Positions 14,625-23,698 of a stretch of 33,210 bases of DNA are shown here, piece after piece (the stretch's first letter is position 1; every line of letters starts with the position of its first letter). Made by a program: the position numbers and the translations under genes. The DNA comes from an uncultured Gammaproteobacteria bacterium (GTDB taxonomy: Bacteria > Pseudomonadota > Gammaproteobacteria > Pseudomonadales > Pseudohongiellaceae): NCBI GenBank assembly GCA_903887045.1, contig CAISOD010000029.1:1-33210 (forward strand). The letters run 5' to 3'. The notes beneath the pieces were generated by a model, which saw only the letters and a program-made list of their open reading frames with translations, had not been told where the DNA came from and ran no database searches.

Positions 14625-16766
14625 TTACAGGCCGGCGGCGTCGAGCAATTTGCCGACTTCGGTGAAGCCTTCGCGCATCGCTGCCATGGTGGCGGCGTCG
14701 CGCTGGTCGCCGTAGATGATCTGCGGTCGCAGGATGATGAACAGTTCGCGCCGGCTGCTCTTGATGTTGCTGTACGAAAACGCGCGCCCCAGCACCGGAA
14801 TGTTCTGCAACAGCGGTATCCCATTCTGCACATCAGCGTCTTCGTCCTGGATCAAACCGCCGAGCGTGATCGTTGTCTGGTCCGACACAACAACGGTGGT
14901 GGTGATCTCCTGATTGACGAAGGTGGGGTTGCCGGCGACGCCCGTGGTGTTGCTCTCCTCCACCGACGACAGGCTTTGTTCGATTTCGAGATTGATGTAG
15001 CCGTCTTCGTTGATCTGCGGCGTGATCTTCAACACGATACCGACATCACGATAGGTAATGTTCTCGGTGGCAAAGCCGTTGCCACTGGTGGTGGTGCCAT
15101 TGTTGACCGGCACTGCCTGACCGACCACGAACTCGCCTTCCTGGTTGTTGGCGGCAAGCAATGTGGGCCGCGCCAAAAGTCGCACTTCGTTGTCCTGCGC
15201 GATGGCATTCAGCGTAGCGTCGATCACGGCGGCTCCGTCCATGAAGGTCTTCGTCAGTACCAGCCCCGAACCCTGTGTTGCCGGGCGACCGGCATCCAGT
15301 ATCCCATCCGGCAGGAAGCGGCTGCTGAGGCGCGCGGGTCCACTGGCGGCGTTACTCGACACTCGCGTCCAGTCGATGCCGAACTGGTTGCCTTCAGTCA
15401 GCGTCACTTGCCCGATCACGGCGTTGATCAGCACCTGCAGCGGCACGGTGTCGAGCGCACTGATGGTGGTCAGCAACTGGCGGTATTCGCGCGGTGTAGC
15501 CCGCACCAGCAGGCTGTTGGTGTTTTCATCGGCGACGATGCTGACAGAGATGTTGGCCGAAGCCACTTGGTCGTTGGCAGCGGCAGCACTGGCCGCATCA
15601 AGCACTGGTGCCAGCTGGAACACCTGCGGCTGCAGGGCGCCGGCTTCACGCGCGGTACGGGCCGCCTCATCCTCGTCTTCTTCGCCGTACACATTGTTCA
15701 GCGTCTCTGCCATGGCGACTGCGTCGAGATTCTTCACCTTGTACACAAACAGCTGTTCCACTTGTTCCTGGCTGGCCGCATCCAGGATGTTGATCCAGCG
15801 ATCCACTTCAGCGAAGCCGCGTGCAGCCGGCCCGATCACCAGTACCGAATTGATGCGATCAAGACCGAGCACCTGATACGAGCCCTGTTCGCCTTCGATC
15901 AGCTTGAGGACGCCGGTCATTTCCTCCGCCACCTCGGCCGCAGGCGAATTCATCAACTGGTACAGCCTGATGCCCTGGTTGAGGAACGGGTCATCATCGA
16001 GCACTGCCAACAGCGCATTGACCCGCGCCAGCTGCTCGGGCGAGCCGGTAATGCCGACCAGGTTGGGCGCGCCCATGCGGATCAGCGTGCCGGCGGGTTG
16101 CAGCATCGGTACCAGAATCGGCTCCAGTGTTTCTACCGAGATGTAGGTGAGCGGCGTTACCTGCAGCACTTCGGAGGCATTGACGCTGCCAACTGCGCCG
16201 GGCAATACCACAGCCACCGGCACGTTGGAGGGATCACGATTGAACTCCCACACAGAGCCGGCTTGCTGGATCGATACGCCGGCGTTGCGTGCCAACAGGC
16301 GCAGTACGGGCCAGATGTCTTCATAACGCAACGGGTTGGTGGCAGAGGTGCGCAGGCTGACTTTGTAGTCGATGGTCGGGTCGATGACCATACTGATGCC
16401 GAGCAGATCACCGAGCTCCTGGATGACGAAGCGCATATCCTGTTGTTCGTAATTCAGCTCCACCACGTTGTCTTGTGGCGGCTGCCCGCCAGGCGCCTGC
16501 TCGACGCTGGGCTCAAGCGGAATCACGCGGCCGGGCCGACTGATGCCGTTGTCGCTGCGGGTGGTCGTCGTTTCCGGCACCGGTGGCGCCGATGCGGATG
16601 CAGCAGTCTGTACCGTCTGGGCCGGCGCGGGCACAACTGCCGCATTGCTGGCTTGCTGCTGCGGCAGCATGGCGCAAGCACTGATCAGGGCCAATGTCGA
16701 CGCCAGCGCGATGCGCGAGGTGTGCGGCAAGCAACGTGACAAACTGTGCCGGATGAAATCAGTCAC
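14625..16766 (-). CDS. gspD: Type II secretion secretin GspD (predicted lipoprotein)
   Basis: Outer-membrane secretin channel, 713 aa. The N-terminal signal ends in a lipobox (LALISAC, Cys31), so the protein is probably lipid-anchored. A Pro/Ala-rich linker (to about residue 100) is followed by the N0 domain (VELNYEQQDMRFVIQELGDLLG), further N-domains (EVLQVTPLTYISVETLEPIL; LFVYKVKNLDAVAMAETLNNVY) and the secretin core, including LLARPTLLAANNQEGEFVVG, VVVSDQTTITLGGLIQDE, IPLLQNIPVLGRAF and ELFIILRPQII. The start is a GTG with GGAG seven bases upstream. The gene sits between gspF and gspG instead of at the operon head. Neither a GspS pilotin nor GspC is encoded nearby. Confidence 0.95.
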   Translation of the reverse strand: MTDFIRHSLSRCLPHTSRIALASTLALISACAMLPQQQASNAAVVPAPAQTVQTAASASAPPVPETTTTRSDNGISRPGRVIPLEPSVEQAPGGQPPQDNVVELNYEQQDMRFVIQELGDLLGISMVIDPTIDYKVSLRTSATNPLRYEDIWPVLRLLARNAGVSIQQAGSVWEFNRDPSNVPVAVVLPGAVGSVNASEVLQVTPLTYISVETLEPILVPMLQPAGTLIRMGAPNLVGITGSPEQLARVNALLAVLDDDPFLNQGIRLYQLMNSPAAEVAEEMTGVLKLIEGEQGSYQVLGLDRINSVLVIGPAARGFAEVDRWINILDAASQEQVEQLFVYKVKNLDAVAMAETLNNVYGEEDEDEAARTAREAGALQPQVFQLAPVLDAASAAAANDQVASANISVSIVADENTNSLLVRATPREYRQLLTTISALDTVPLQVLINAVIGQVTLTEGNQFGIDWTRVSSNAASGPARLSSRFLPDGILDAGRPATQGSGLVLTKTFMDGAAVIDATLNAIAQDNEVRLLARPTLLAANNQEGEFVVGQAVPVNNGTTTSGNGFATENITYRDVGIVLKITPQINEDGYINLEIEQSLSSVEESNTTGVAGNPTFVNQEITTTVVVSDQTTITLGGLIQDEDADVQNGIPLLQNIPVLGRAFSYSNIKSSRRELFIILRPQIIYGDQRDAATMAAMREGFTEVGKLLDAAGL

Positions 16767-16778
16767 AAAAGTACTCCA

Positions 16779-17984
16779 CTAGAAGTCCAGCGTGTTCATG
16801 CTGAACACTGCCGACAGCATGACAATGATGATACCGCCCACAACGACGCCCATCAGCAGGATGAGCGCAGGTTGCAGTGCATTGACAAGACGGTTCAGCT
16901 CGTCACGCACCTGGGTTTCAAAGTTGGTGGCGAGTTTTTTCAATATGATGCCGGTACGGCCGGTTTCTTCTCCTACCGTGACCAGCTGGTGCAGCAAAAC
17001 CGGAAACCGTTTTGATTTCGCCAGCGCCACCCCAAGGCCGGCACCGCCGCGTACATCTTCTTCTACCTGCACCAGATGGTGCACCAGCTCGCTGTTGGAA
17101 ATGACTTCGCGTGCGACGCGCAGGGACTTGATCAGCGGAATGCCGGCGCCAAGCAAGGCGCCAAGCGTGCGGGTGAAAATCGCCACTTCACGGTACAACA
17201 ATACGCTGCCGGCAATCGGCAATGTCAGCAGCCAGGCATCCTTGGCACGACGGCGCTGCGGATCCTGGTTGATGTAACGCAGCGCATACCACACCAGCGC
17301 AATCAACGGGATCAACAACCAGCCATAGCCCTTGATGCCATCGCTGAGGTTCAACAGCAGCTGCGCCTGCGGCGGAATACCGGTGCCCACGTCTTCAAAC
17401 ATTTTGGTGAACTGCGGCACCACATAAATCAGCAGCAAGGCTACCGAGAGTATACCGGTGAACAGCAACACCATTGGATAGGTGAGGGCAGATATCACCT
17501 GCTTCTTGGTTTCTTCAGCAGATTCAAGGAAGCCGGCAAGATCTATCAACAGTTGATCAAGAATGCCGCCGGTCTCGCCGGCGCGCACGATATTCACATA
17601 CAAGCGCGAAAACACATCCGGCCGCAGTTCCATCGCATCAGCCAGACTCTTGCCTTCTTTCACATCACGGCGGATTTCGGCCACAAGACGCTTCATGTGG
17701 GCTTTCTCGGTGATGCCTTCCAGCAGCACCAATGCCTTGTCGAGCGGCACGCGCGCGTCCACCAGCGTGCACAGGCCATTGGTGAAATCGACCAGGTCGG
17801 CATTGCGGATACGGCTGGTGCTGCTGGTCTGTATCTGCTGGCTGGCCAACTTGAGCCGCACCGGCACCAGTTTGCGCGCCTGCAACTGCGCCACCGCTTC
17901 ACGTTCGGATTCCGCGCTGAGCAAGCCGTTGCTCATGTTGCCGCTGGAGTCACACGCCTGGTATTGGTAGTGGTGAATGCTCAT
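16779..17984 (-). CDS. gspF: Type II secretion inner-membrane platform protein GspF
   Basis: Polytopic platform protein of 401 aa that couples the GspE ATPase to pseudopilus growth. It has the two-repeat GspF/PilC structure: cytoplasmic helical domains (FTNGLCTLVDARVPLDKALVLL; FTRTLGALLGAGIPLIKSLRVA), each followed by membrane helices (VISALTYPMVLLFTGILSVALLLIYVVP and ALILLMGVVVGGIIIVMLSAVF). PDVFSRLYVNIVRAGETGGILD is a signature stretch. The ATG overlaps the gspE stop (ATGA), and gspD follows after 12 bp. Confidence 0.96.
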   Translation of the reverse strand: MSIHHYQYQACDSSGNMSNGLLSAESEREAVAQLQARKLVPVRLKLASQQIQTSSTSRIRNADLVDFTNGLCTLVDARVPLDKALVLLEGITEKAHMKRLVAEIRRDVKEGKSLADAMELRPDVFSRLYVNIVRAGETGGILDQLLIDLAGFLESAEETKKQVISALTYPMVLLFTGILSVALLLIYVVPQFTKMFEDVGTGIPPQAQLLLNLSDGIKGYGWLLIPLIALVWYALRYINQDPQRRRAKDAWLLTLPIAGSVLLYREVAIFTRTLGALLGAGIPLIKSLRVAREVISNSELVHHLVQVEEDVRGGAGLGVALAKSKRFPVLLHQLVTVGEETGRTGIILKKLATNFETQVRDELNRLVNALQPALILLMGVVVGGIIIVMLSAVFSMNTLDF

Positions 17985-19450
17985 ATCGCCCGTGTCACCC
18001 GCACCACTTCTTCCGGTGTTGTCATGCCACGGCGCAGTTTGTCGAGCGCGTCTTCACGCAAGGTTTGCATGCCTTCTGCCTGTGCCTGCTTGCGGATCAT
18101 ATTGGCATCGGCACCGCTGGTGATCAGGTGACGTATCTCGTCGCTGACCATCATCAATTCATACAAGCCGATACGGCCGCGATAGCCTGTGCCGCCACAA
18201 CGTTCGCATCCAACTCCGCGCTTGATAAGGGGATAGCTGTTCGCCTCGACTTCGAGTACCAGTGCTTCATCCGCTGTCATCGGCGCTTCAACCGTGCATT
18301 GCGTACACACGCGGCGCACCAGACGCTGCGCCTGTATCGCCAGCAACGATGAACTGATCAGATAACTTTCCACTCCCATGTCCTGCATGCGCGTTACCGC
18401 GCCGGCAGCGTCGTTGGTGTGCAGGGTCGAGAACACCAGATGGCCGGTGAGTGCCGATTCGATCGCGATCTCGGCGGTTTCGTGGTCGCGGATTTCGCCG
18501 ATCATCAGAATGTCCGGGTCCTGTCGCACTATCGAACGCAGGCCGGAAGCAAAATTGAGTCCTATATTGGCGTTCACTTGTATCTGCGTAATGCCGGCCA
18601 GCTGGTATTCAACCGGGTCTTCCACCGTGACGATCTTGTGTTTTTCGCTGTTGATCTTCTCCAGCGTGCCGTACAGCGTCGTGGTCTTGCCGCTGCCGGT
18701 GGGGCCGGTGATCAGAATCAATCCGTGCGGCTGCGTGATGACTTTCGAGTAGTTGCGCAGCACCGCTGCCGGCATTCCGAGCGCAGAGAGCTCGATCGAC
18801 AGATCCCGGCGATCAAGTATACGCAGCACGATCGATTCGCCGAGCACGCCAGGCAGGGTCGACACGCGCATGTCGAGATCGCGGTTGCCGATGCGGTAAT
18901 CAATACGGCCGTCTTGCGGCAGTCGCTTCTCACCGATGTCGAGCCGCGCCATCAACTTCAGGCGCGAGGCCACTGCTGACTGGATCTTCACGGGCAGGCG
19001 TTCGATGCGCGTCATGATGCCGTCGACACGGCAGCGTACTTCCAGATAGTTCTCGTTGGGCTCAAAGTGGATGTCGCTGGCGTTGAGATCGAGTGCCCGC
19101 GCAAACAGGTGATTGACCAGGCGGATGATCGGCGCTTCGGAATCCATGTCGGAAAAGTCATCGACTTCACTGAAGCCGCTGAACTGATCGTCGCCGCCGG
19201 CAATCTGCGGCGATAGTTCAGCGCGCCAGTGTTTGATCAAGCGTGCCACTTCATCGGTAGTGCCGGCGCGGAACACCACCTCGTCACCGATCACAAACCG
19301 TACCTTGCTGCGTAAATCCAGCGACGGCAACTGGCTGTATACCAACTGACCGCTTTGGTTGAAATCGAGCGCCGGCGCAATGCCGGCCGGCTCCAGCATC
19401 TGGCTGAACACCGGCAGCGACAGCGTTTTGGCAAGTGCGGCGGGCGTCAT
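17981..19450 (-). CDS. gspE: Type II secretion ATPase GspE
   Basis: Cytoplasmic hexameric ATPase that drives pseudopilus assembly, 489 aa. Visible motifs: Walker A GPTGSGKT (249-256), Asp box IVTVEDPVEY (273-282), Walker B DILMIGEIRD (313-322), His box HLVFSTLHTND (337-347), and a tetracysteine zinc site (C382, C385, C415, C418). The N-terminal part (to about 100) corresponds to the N1E domain, which binds GspL, and the segment SDIHFEP is the N2E hallmark. It overlaps gspM at its start (ATGA) and gspF at its end. Confidence 0.96.
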   Translation of the reverse strand: MTPAALAKTLSLPVFSQMLEPAGIAPALDFNQSGQLVYSQLPSLDLRSKVRFVIGDEVVFRAGTTDEVARLIKHWRAELSPQIAGGDDQFSGFSEVDDFSDMDSEAPIIRLVNHLFARALDLNASDIHFEPNENYLEVRCRVDGIMTRIERLPVKIQSAVASRLKLMARLDIGEKRLPQDGRIDYRIGNRDLDMRVSTLPGVLGESIVLRILDRRDLSIELSALGMPAAVLRNYSKVITQPHGLILITGPTGSGKTTTLYGTLEKINSEKHKIVTVEDPVEYQLAGITQIQVNANIGLNFASGLRSIVRQDPDILMIGEIRDHETAEIAIESALTGHLVFSTLHTNDAAGAVTRMQDMGVESYLISSSLLAIQAQRLVRRVCTQCTVEAPMTADEALVLEVEANSYPLIKRGVGCERCGGTGYRGRIGLYELMMVSDEIRHLITSGADANMIRKQAQAEGMQTLREDALDKLRRGMTTPEEVVRVTRAI

Positions 19451-20055
19451 GGCTGCGGGCCCTGCACAGGCGGGAACATGAGGGTTGCTGGTGCCGCAGA
19501 CGATGGGGCTGTTGCGGCGGCACTCGGCCCGGAGCGGCCGAAGCCAACCACGGTGAGATTGCCGGTGTACTGGCGACGATTGCGGCTGATACTGAACGTG
19601 GCAATGTGCAGCCGCGGGCGCGCGCTTTGCAGTGCCTGTACGAATGGCAGGATTTGCTGCTGATCAAGCGAGAAGCTGATGTCCTGTTCCACCAGCAACC
19701 AACTGTCGGCGCGGTTGTAGCGCGCCACACCGAGTTCGCGCAGCTCAACGCCGTAATCTGCCACCAGCTGGCGCACGCTGCGCTGCAGACTGCTGCTGAT
19801 CAGGTTCGGATCAGTGCCGGGAAACACCCAGCTTTCAAGATCAATGATTTCTGCCTGCTTCAGTTGTTCGCGTTCCTGCCACTCGGAGGTTTCAACGATC
19901 AGCGTGCGCAAACGCTCAGCCCGCTCTTCCAGCAGCGCGATGTCTTCCCGGCTCTGGCGGTAGTAGTCGAACAGCAGCGGCAACACCCGCACCACCAGCA
20001 CCAATGCAAACAGCGCACCGGCGATGATCACGAGTTGTTTTTCATTACGCTTCAT
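19447..20055 (-). CDS. gspM: Type II secretion inner-membrane protein GspM (PilO-like)
   Basis: Bitopic assembly-platform protein of 202 aa. From the ATG at 20055 it has a short basic tail (MKRNEKQ), one membrane helix (LVIIAGALFALVLVVRVLPLLF), a coiled-coil stretch with RLRTLIVETSEWQEREQLKQAEI, and a ferredoxin-like domain with NLISSSLQRSVRQLVADYGV and a late strand pair. The track start at 20118 lies inside gspL and adds no sensible sequence. The C-terminus has an Ala/Pro-rich tail beyond the fold. Sequence similarity to classic GspM is low; the call rests on topology plus its position between the GspL-like gene and gspE. Confidence 0.8.
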   Translation of the reverse strand: MKRNEKQLVIIAGALFALVLVVRVLPLLFDYYRQSREDIALLEERAERLRTLIVETSEWQEREQLKQAEIIDLESWVFPGTDPNLISSSLQRSVRQLVADYGVELRELGVARYNRADSWLLVEQDISFSLDQQQILPFVQALQSARPRLHIATFSISRNRRQYTGNLTVVGFGRSGPSAAATAPSSAAPATLMFPPVQGPQP

Positions 20056-20065
20056 CGGCTGTCCG

Positions 20066-21379
20066 TCATTTCTGTACTGGTGGGTACTTGGCGTCATAGC
20101 CGCCGAAATCAGCACCACTCAATCGCAGGCGTATGCCAAAGCGATCACCGCGCGCACCCCCTTCACCGCCCGAACTGCTGCGGCTCTGGCTGACTTCGAA
20201 AAACTCTTCCCGTTCCGACAACTGCTCCACCAGCAGAGCCGGGTCCTGCGCGTAGCCGGTCAGATCAACCACGCCCTCTTCAAGCGAGAAATCGGTCAGG
20301 GAACTGTTGATGTACTGGTTCAGTGTCAGCAGGGTTTGCGCAACATCCTGGCGGGGATAGTCAGCCAGTGCGCCCCATTCATCTTCCATCGCGTACACCG
20401 CGGCCTGGCTCTGGCGTGCAGCTGCAGAGTCTGCGCGCAATTCCTCGATCTGGCTTTCGAGCCAGGTGGCCTGCGCCCAGTTGGCGACAAAAGGCAGAAA
20501 CAACAACGCCACCACCACTCCGGCTGCCATCGCAGCGAAACGCTTCTGCTTTTGTTGCAGCAGCCGGCGTCCATAGTGCTCAGCACCTTTCGGAAAGAAA
20601 CAATAGGGCTCCATCGGCTCGACAACTTCTCGCCTGCCGGACCAATAGTCGTGGCCCTGACTGCGCAGCCGCAAGCCAGGTGCCGCTTTGGCGGTTTCAG
20701 CCTGCCATTGCTCGGCGAACTCCTGCTGCTGCAGGTCGCGCTGGGTTGCCATGCACACCGAGTGCAACACGCCGCCGTGCAGTTCGAACTGCGCAACATG
20801 GCGTGAGTCTTCGTCAAGCAGCAACAAATCCTGTTCGCGCTGCATGGTGCCTACGAGTGCCAGCGTGCGCGGCATCACAGCAGCGAGAAACAAACCTTCA
20901 GCCTGGAATGCCATGAACAGTTCGTCGGCGTTGCGGGCCGGATACCACAGCGCCGTACCTTCGCCACTCTGGCCGTTGAGGCCAAGCAACAGTTCGTGGT
21001 CGTACGCGGGAATCAGGGTATGCGCCTGCAGTTTCAACGCCGAGCGCAGCAGGCTGTCGCCTTTCAGTGCCAGTTGGTAGTGCGTGCTGAGAAAATCGGC
21101 GGGGGGCAGCAGCAGCAGGATGCCGGCCGCCAGATCGTGCGGATTGGCCAGTTTGCGCGCGGCTTGTGCCAGCGCTTCGGCTTGGCTGCGCCCGTCTTCG
21201 AGTACGACCTGACGGTACTCACCGTTGAGGGTGTTCAACAGCAAACCATCGAACAACACGAGGCTCTGACGGATGCTGGCGAGCACATCCTGACGCACCG
21301 AATCTGCCAACAACGTCCGGCCGGCAGCCACGAGATCCGCCGGCGAGTACTTGCTGACAATGGCGCGAAGAGCCTTCAT
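20066..21379 (-). CDS. gspL: Type II secretion protein GspL (PilM/PilN-like), first gene of the operon
   Basis: Bitopic platform protein of 437 aa that would recruit GspE. The cytoplasmic part (1-280) has a degenerate actin-like pattern (SLVLFDGLLLNTLNGEYRQVVL, ALKLQAHTLIP, ELLLGLNGQ). One membrane helix (281-301, FAAMAAGVVVALLFLPFVANW) leads to a coiled coil and a periplasmic ferredoxin-like domain (VAQTLLTLNQYINSSLTDFSLEEGVVDLTGYA), the PilN-type C-terminus. A Ser/Gly-rich patch (SRSSSGGEGGARGDR) interrupts the last domain. It heads the operon; the region before the ATG has no evident Shine-Dalgarno, and a 22-bp palindrome ends 9 bases upstream. The call relies on topology and context, as this family diverges quickly. 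Confidence 0.8.
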   Translation of the reverse strand: MKALRAIVSKYSPADLVAAGRTLLADSVRQDVLASIRQSLVLFDGLLLNTLNGEYRQVVLEDGRSQAEALAQAARKLANPHDLAAGILLLLPPADFLSTHYQLALKGDSLLRSALKLQAHTLIPAYDHELLLGLNGQSGEGTALWYPARNADELFMAFQAEGLFLAAVMPRTLALVGTMQREQDLLLLDEDSRHVAQFELHGGVLHSVCMATQRDLQQQEFAEQWQAETAKAAPGLRLRSQGHDYWSGRREVVEPMEPYCFFPKGAEHYGRRLLQQKQKRFAAMAAGVVVALLFLPFVANWAQATWLESQIEELRADSAAARQSQAAVYAMEDEWGALADYPRQDVAQTLLTLNQYINSSLTDFSLEEGVVDLTGYAQDPALLVEQLSEREEFFEVSQSRSSSGGEGGARGDRFGIRLRLSGADFGGYDAKYPPVQK

Positions 21380-21388
21380 AGGGTTTGT

Positions 21389-21410
21389 CTGGCAGCCTGC
21401 AGGCTGCCAG
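21389..21410. promoter_or_regulatory. 22-bp perfect palindrome in the gspL leader
   Basis: Two exact inverted halves (CTGGCAGCCTG and its reverse complement) meet without a spacer, 9 bases before the gspL ATG. In RNA it could fold into a strong stem; as DNA it has the form of an operator for a dimeric regulator. The bases between it and the ATG (ACAAACCCT on the coding strand) contain no ribosome binding site. The function is unknown. Confidence 0.5.
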
Positions 21411-21530
21411 CTGTCCGTTGCTGCTGCTGTCCAAGGGGGGCTAAGTCTAGTTTTATAAAGCGCACGTAACCAGCGGAATTTACTGGCTTATCTGTGCCAT
21501 TGTGTAAAGAACACGTGTCACAAAACGACA

Positions 21531-21561
21531 AAACGCCCATTCCGCGAGGAGATGGGCGTTT
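21531..21561 (-). terminator. Rho-independent terminator of dsbA
   Basis: A perfect 10-bp stem (AAACGCCCAT / ATGGGCGTTT) with an 11-base loop lies 20 bp past the dsbA stop. On the - strand it is followed by TGTCGTTTTG. It separates cytochrome c4-dsbA from the gsp operon that starts 150 bp further on in the same direction, so the gsp operon needs its own promoter in 21380-21530. Confidence 0.8.
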
Positions 21562-21581
21562 CCGATAAAGCCTGGAAGAGC

Positions 21582-22220
21582 TCAGTTCTTGCTGCTGCGT
21601 TCCTTGGCAACAAGGAAATCCACTACTTTCAGCATGTCGGCTTGGGTCGTAACGGCATCGCCCGAACTGACCCGGTACTTCCCATTAACGATCAGATTAG
21701 GCACGCCGTTGACACCATATTCGCGCATTCTCACGCCAGCCTGCTTGACGGCCGACGTCACCTGGAATGAAGTCCAGGCCTTGTCAAAGGCTGCAGGGTC
21801 GATGCCCTGCGCCACGAACAGTTCCCGTACTGCTTCCTGGGTTTCCAGATAATTGCGCTTCTGGTGGAAAGCATCAAATACCGCTTTATGAGTCTTGTCG
21901 AATGAGCCAAGTGCTTGTTCTACATAGTAAATCTGCGCATGAGTTTCCATCATGGAATTCCACATGCCGGGGCTGCGGACAAAGGCAACGTCGGACGGCA
22001 GCTTGCCAACCCAGCTTTCCAGCAAGGGCTCAAAGGCGTAGCAATGCGGGCAGCCATACCAGAACACCTCGGCGACCTCGATCTTGTTGGGGTCAGCAGT
22101 GCGCACTGGTTTATCCAGTGCTTCGTAATGGGTGCCTTCAATATAGAGGGCGGGTTGGGCCATGGCGGTACCGGCAACCAGCAGAGCCAGCAGGAACAAC
22201 GGTTTGAGCAGGTTTTTCAT
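21582..22220 (-). CDS. dsbA: Periplasmic thiol:disulfide interchange protein DsbA
   Basis: Main periplasmic disulfide-forming oxidase, 212 aa. It has a Sec signal peptide (cleavage after Ala21, TAMA/QPALY), a thioredoxin fold with the active site CPHC (57-60) in EVFWYGCPHCYAFEP, a helical insertion, and the cis-Pro loop GVPNLIVNGKY near residue 174. The ATG is preceded by a GGGGAAA ribosome binding site. It lies 85 bp after the cytochrome c4 gene on the same strand, as in Pseudomonas, and is followed by its own terminator. DsbA would oxidise cysteines of exported proteins, possibly including type II secretion substrates. Confidence 0.95.
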   Translation of the reverse strand: MKNLLKPLFLLALLVAGTAMAQPALYIEGTHYEALDKPVRTADPNKIEVAEVFWYGCPHCYAFEPLLESWVGKLPSDVAFVRSPGMWNSMMETHAQIYYVEQALGSFDKTHKAVFDAFHQKRNYLETQEAVRELFVAQGIDPAAFDKAWTSFQVTSAVKQAGVRMREYGVNGVPNLIVNGKYRVSSGDAVTTQADMLKVVDFLVAKERSSKN

Positions 22221-22305
22221 CAGATTTCCCCAAGTCAGTGTTGGTATGGTTTAGACCCTGACAGGTCCCGAAAAGTTACACCCTGGCTGCTTAATTTCGG
22301 CTGAA

Positions 22306-22929
22306 TCAACGCAGCCCTGCTACATACGAGGCAACTGCGGCAATTTCGGTGTCGGTCAAACGGGCCGCCATCATTCGCATGACTTCGGCTTCGTCGTTGG
22401 CGCGTTCGCCAGAGCGGAACGCTTTCAGCTGCAGCTCAACATAGGGTGTGTCTTGACCGCTGAGAGCGGGGTAGCCGGCGGCGGCATTGCCTTTGCCGTC
22501 AGGCGAATGGCAAGCCGAACATGCGGCCACGCCAATACTGGCGTTACCTGCGCGGTACAGTTCCTGGCCTACGGCAAGTTTGCTCTCTTCAACAGCGCCA
22601 ACCGGCGCATCCAGGCTGGCAAAGTATGCAGCCATGTCGGCCAGATCCTGCTCGGTGGACGCGGCCAGGATACCGGCCATCAACGGTACTTTGCGGATAT
22701 CAGCCTTGATTTCCTGCATTTGCTTCAACAAATAGCGTTCGCCCTGACCCCCCAGTTTGGGCACGTTGGGCAGCACGCTGTCATTGCCGGAAGGGCCGTG
22801 GCAGGCGGCGCAAGTTGCCACTTTGGCCTGGCCAGCCTGAGCGTTGCCCTGGGCATACGCGAAGGAGGAAGTGAGCGCGGTAAACAGCACCGCGGAAACA
22901 ACGCTTTTCACCAAAGTCTGGGTAGTCAC
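22306..22929 (-). CDS. Dihaem cytochrome c4
   Basis: Periplasmic electron carrier of 207 aa, likely donating to a terminal oxidase. It has a Sec signal peptide (to about residue 26, FAYA/QGNAQ) and two haem-binding domains with CAACH (40-44) and CSACH (137-141), plus candidate axial Met residues in PLMAG and near VMRMMA. The GTG at 22929 is preferred over the track start at 22998, because the longer frame would place a charged, Cys-containing leader before the signal peptide. An AAAGG lies about 11 bases upstream. It is divergent from engB across about 130 bp and precedes dsbA. Confidence 0.92.
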   Translation of the reverse strand: MTTQTLVKSVVSAVLFTALTSSFAYAQGNAQAGQAKVATCAACHGPSGNDSVLPNVPKLGGQGERYLLKQMQEIKADIRKVPLMAGILAASTEQDLADMAAYFASLDAPVGAVEESKLAVGQELYRAGNASIGVAACSACHSPDGKGNAAAGYPALSGQDTPYVELQLKAFRSGERANDEAEVMRMMAARLTDTEIAAVASYVAGLR

Positions 22930-23062
22930 GATAGATGTGCCTTTGCAAGTAGAATACAGGTACTTTTTGAGCGGGCGCATTGTACTCCAGGAGCCCAATC
23001 ATTCCCAAGGGAGCCTCTGCGCAACTGTGAGCCTCCCAAGTCGTCAGCCCCCCGGATACCCA

Positions 23063-23698
23063 GTGAGCCCTTCTCTCCCGTACCAGCAAGCCAGTTATAC
23101 CATCAGCGCGCCCCGTCTGGAGCTTTGTCCGACCGACTCCGAGGCCGAAGTTGCCTTCATCGGCCGCTCCAATGCCGGCAAGTCGAGCGCGATCAATGCG
23201 TTGACCAGCCAGAACAAGCTGGCTCGCACCAGCAAAACCCCCGGCCGCACCCAGTTGCTCAACTACTTCACTCTCGCCCCGGGTCGCTATCTGGTGGATG
23301 TACCCGGCTTCGGCTACGCCAAGGTATCGGCTGACATGCAACGCCAATGGCAACACCAGCTGGAACGCTATCTGCAAAAGCGCGAAGTCCTTAGCGGGCT
23401 GGTTTTGCTGATGGATATCCGCCACCCATTCATGGACAGCGACAACATGATGATCAACTGGTGCTCCCAGTCCGCCATCCCGCTGCATATCCTGCTGACC
23501 AAAGCCGACAAACTCGCGTTCGGGCCTGCCAAAACCGCACTGTTGCAAGTACGCAAGCAACTCAGCGAAAAGTCCGAACTCGCCACCGTGCAGCTGTTCT
23601 CGGCCCTGAAAAACCAGGGAGTGGACGAACTACGCGCCAAACTGGATTCGTGGCTGGCGCCAAGCGCAAAGGAAGAAGCCGGCGAAGATTCTGTTTAG
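23063..23698 (+). CDS. engB: Ribosome-biogenesis GTPase EngB/YsxC (YihA)
   Basis: GTPase needed for 50S subunit assembly, 211 aa from the GTG at 23063, which is normal for the family; the track's longer frame (from 22844) runs antisense through the cytochrome gene and is rejected. Motifs: G1 GRSNAGKSS (34-42), G2 region [14 protein letters not shown]3 DVPGFGYAK (79-87), G4 TKADKL and G5 SALK. The spacing [13 protein letters not shown] is typical of EngB. It is convergent with polA across a 395-bp gap that holds a candidate small RNA. Confidence 0.96.
   Translation: MSPSLPYQQASYTISAPRLELCPTDSEAEVAFIGRSNAGKSSAINALTSQNKLARTSKTPGRTQLLNYFTLAPGRYLVDVPGFGYAKVSADMQRQWQHQLERYLQKREVLSGLVLLMDIRHPFMDSDNMMINWCSQSAIPLHILLTKADKLAFGPAKTALLQVRKQLSEKSELATVQLFSALKNQGVDELRAKLDSWLAPSAKEEAGEDSV

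Noticed and set aside
14976-16739. A 587-aa open frame on the + strand opposite gspD
   Set aside because: It is antisense to a well-supported secretin, has the His/Gln/Arg-rich composition of a shadow frame in GC-rich DNA, and shows no domain.
21440-21530. Housekeeping promoter for the gsp operon (TATAAA near 21455 on the - strand)
   Set aside because: A -10-like TATAAA is present but no acceptable -35 lies 16-18 bases upstream, so the promoter was not called although one is expected here.
22930-23062. Divergent promoters between cytochrome c4 and engB
   Set aside because: TATTCT-like and TGTACT-like elements exist but no paired -35/-10 set stands out by eye.
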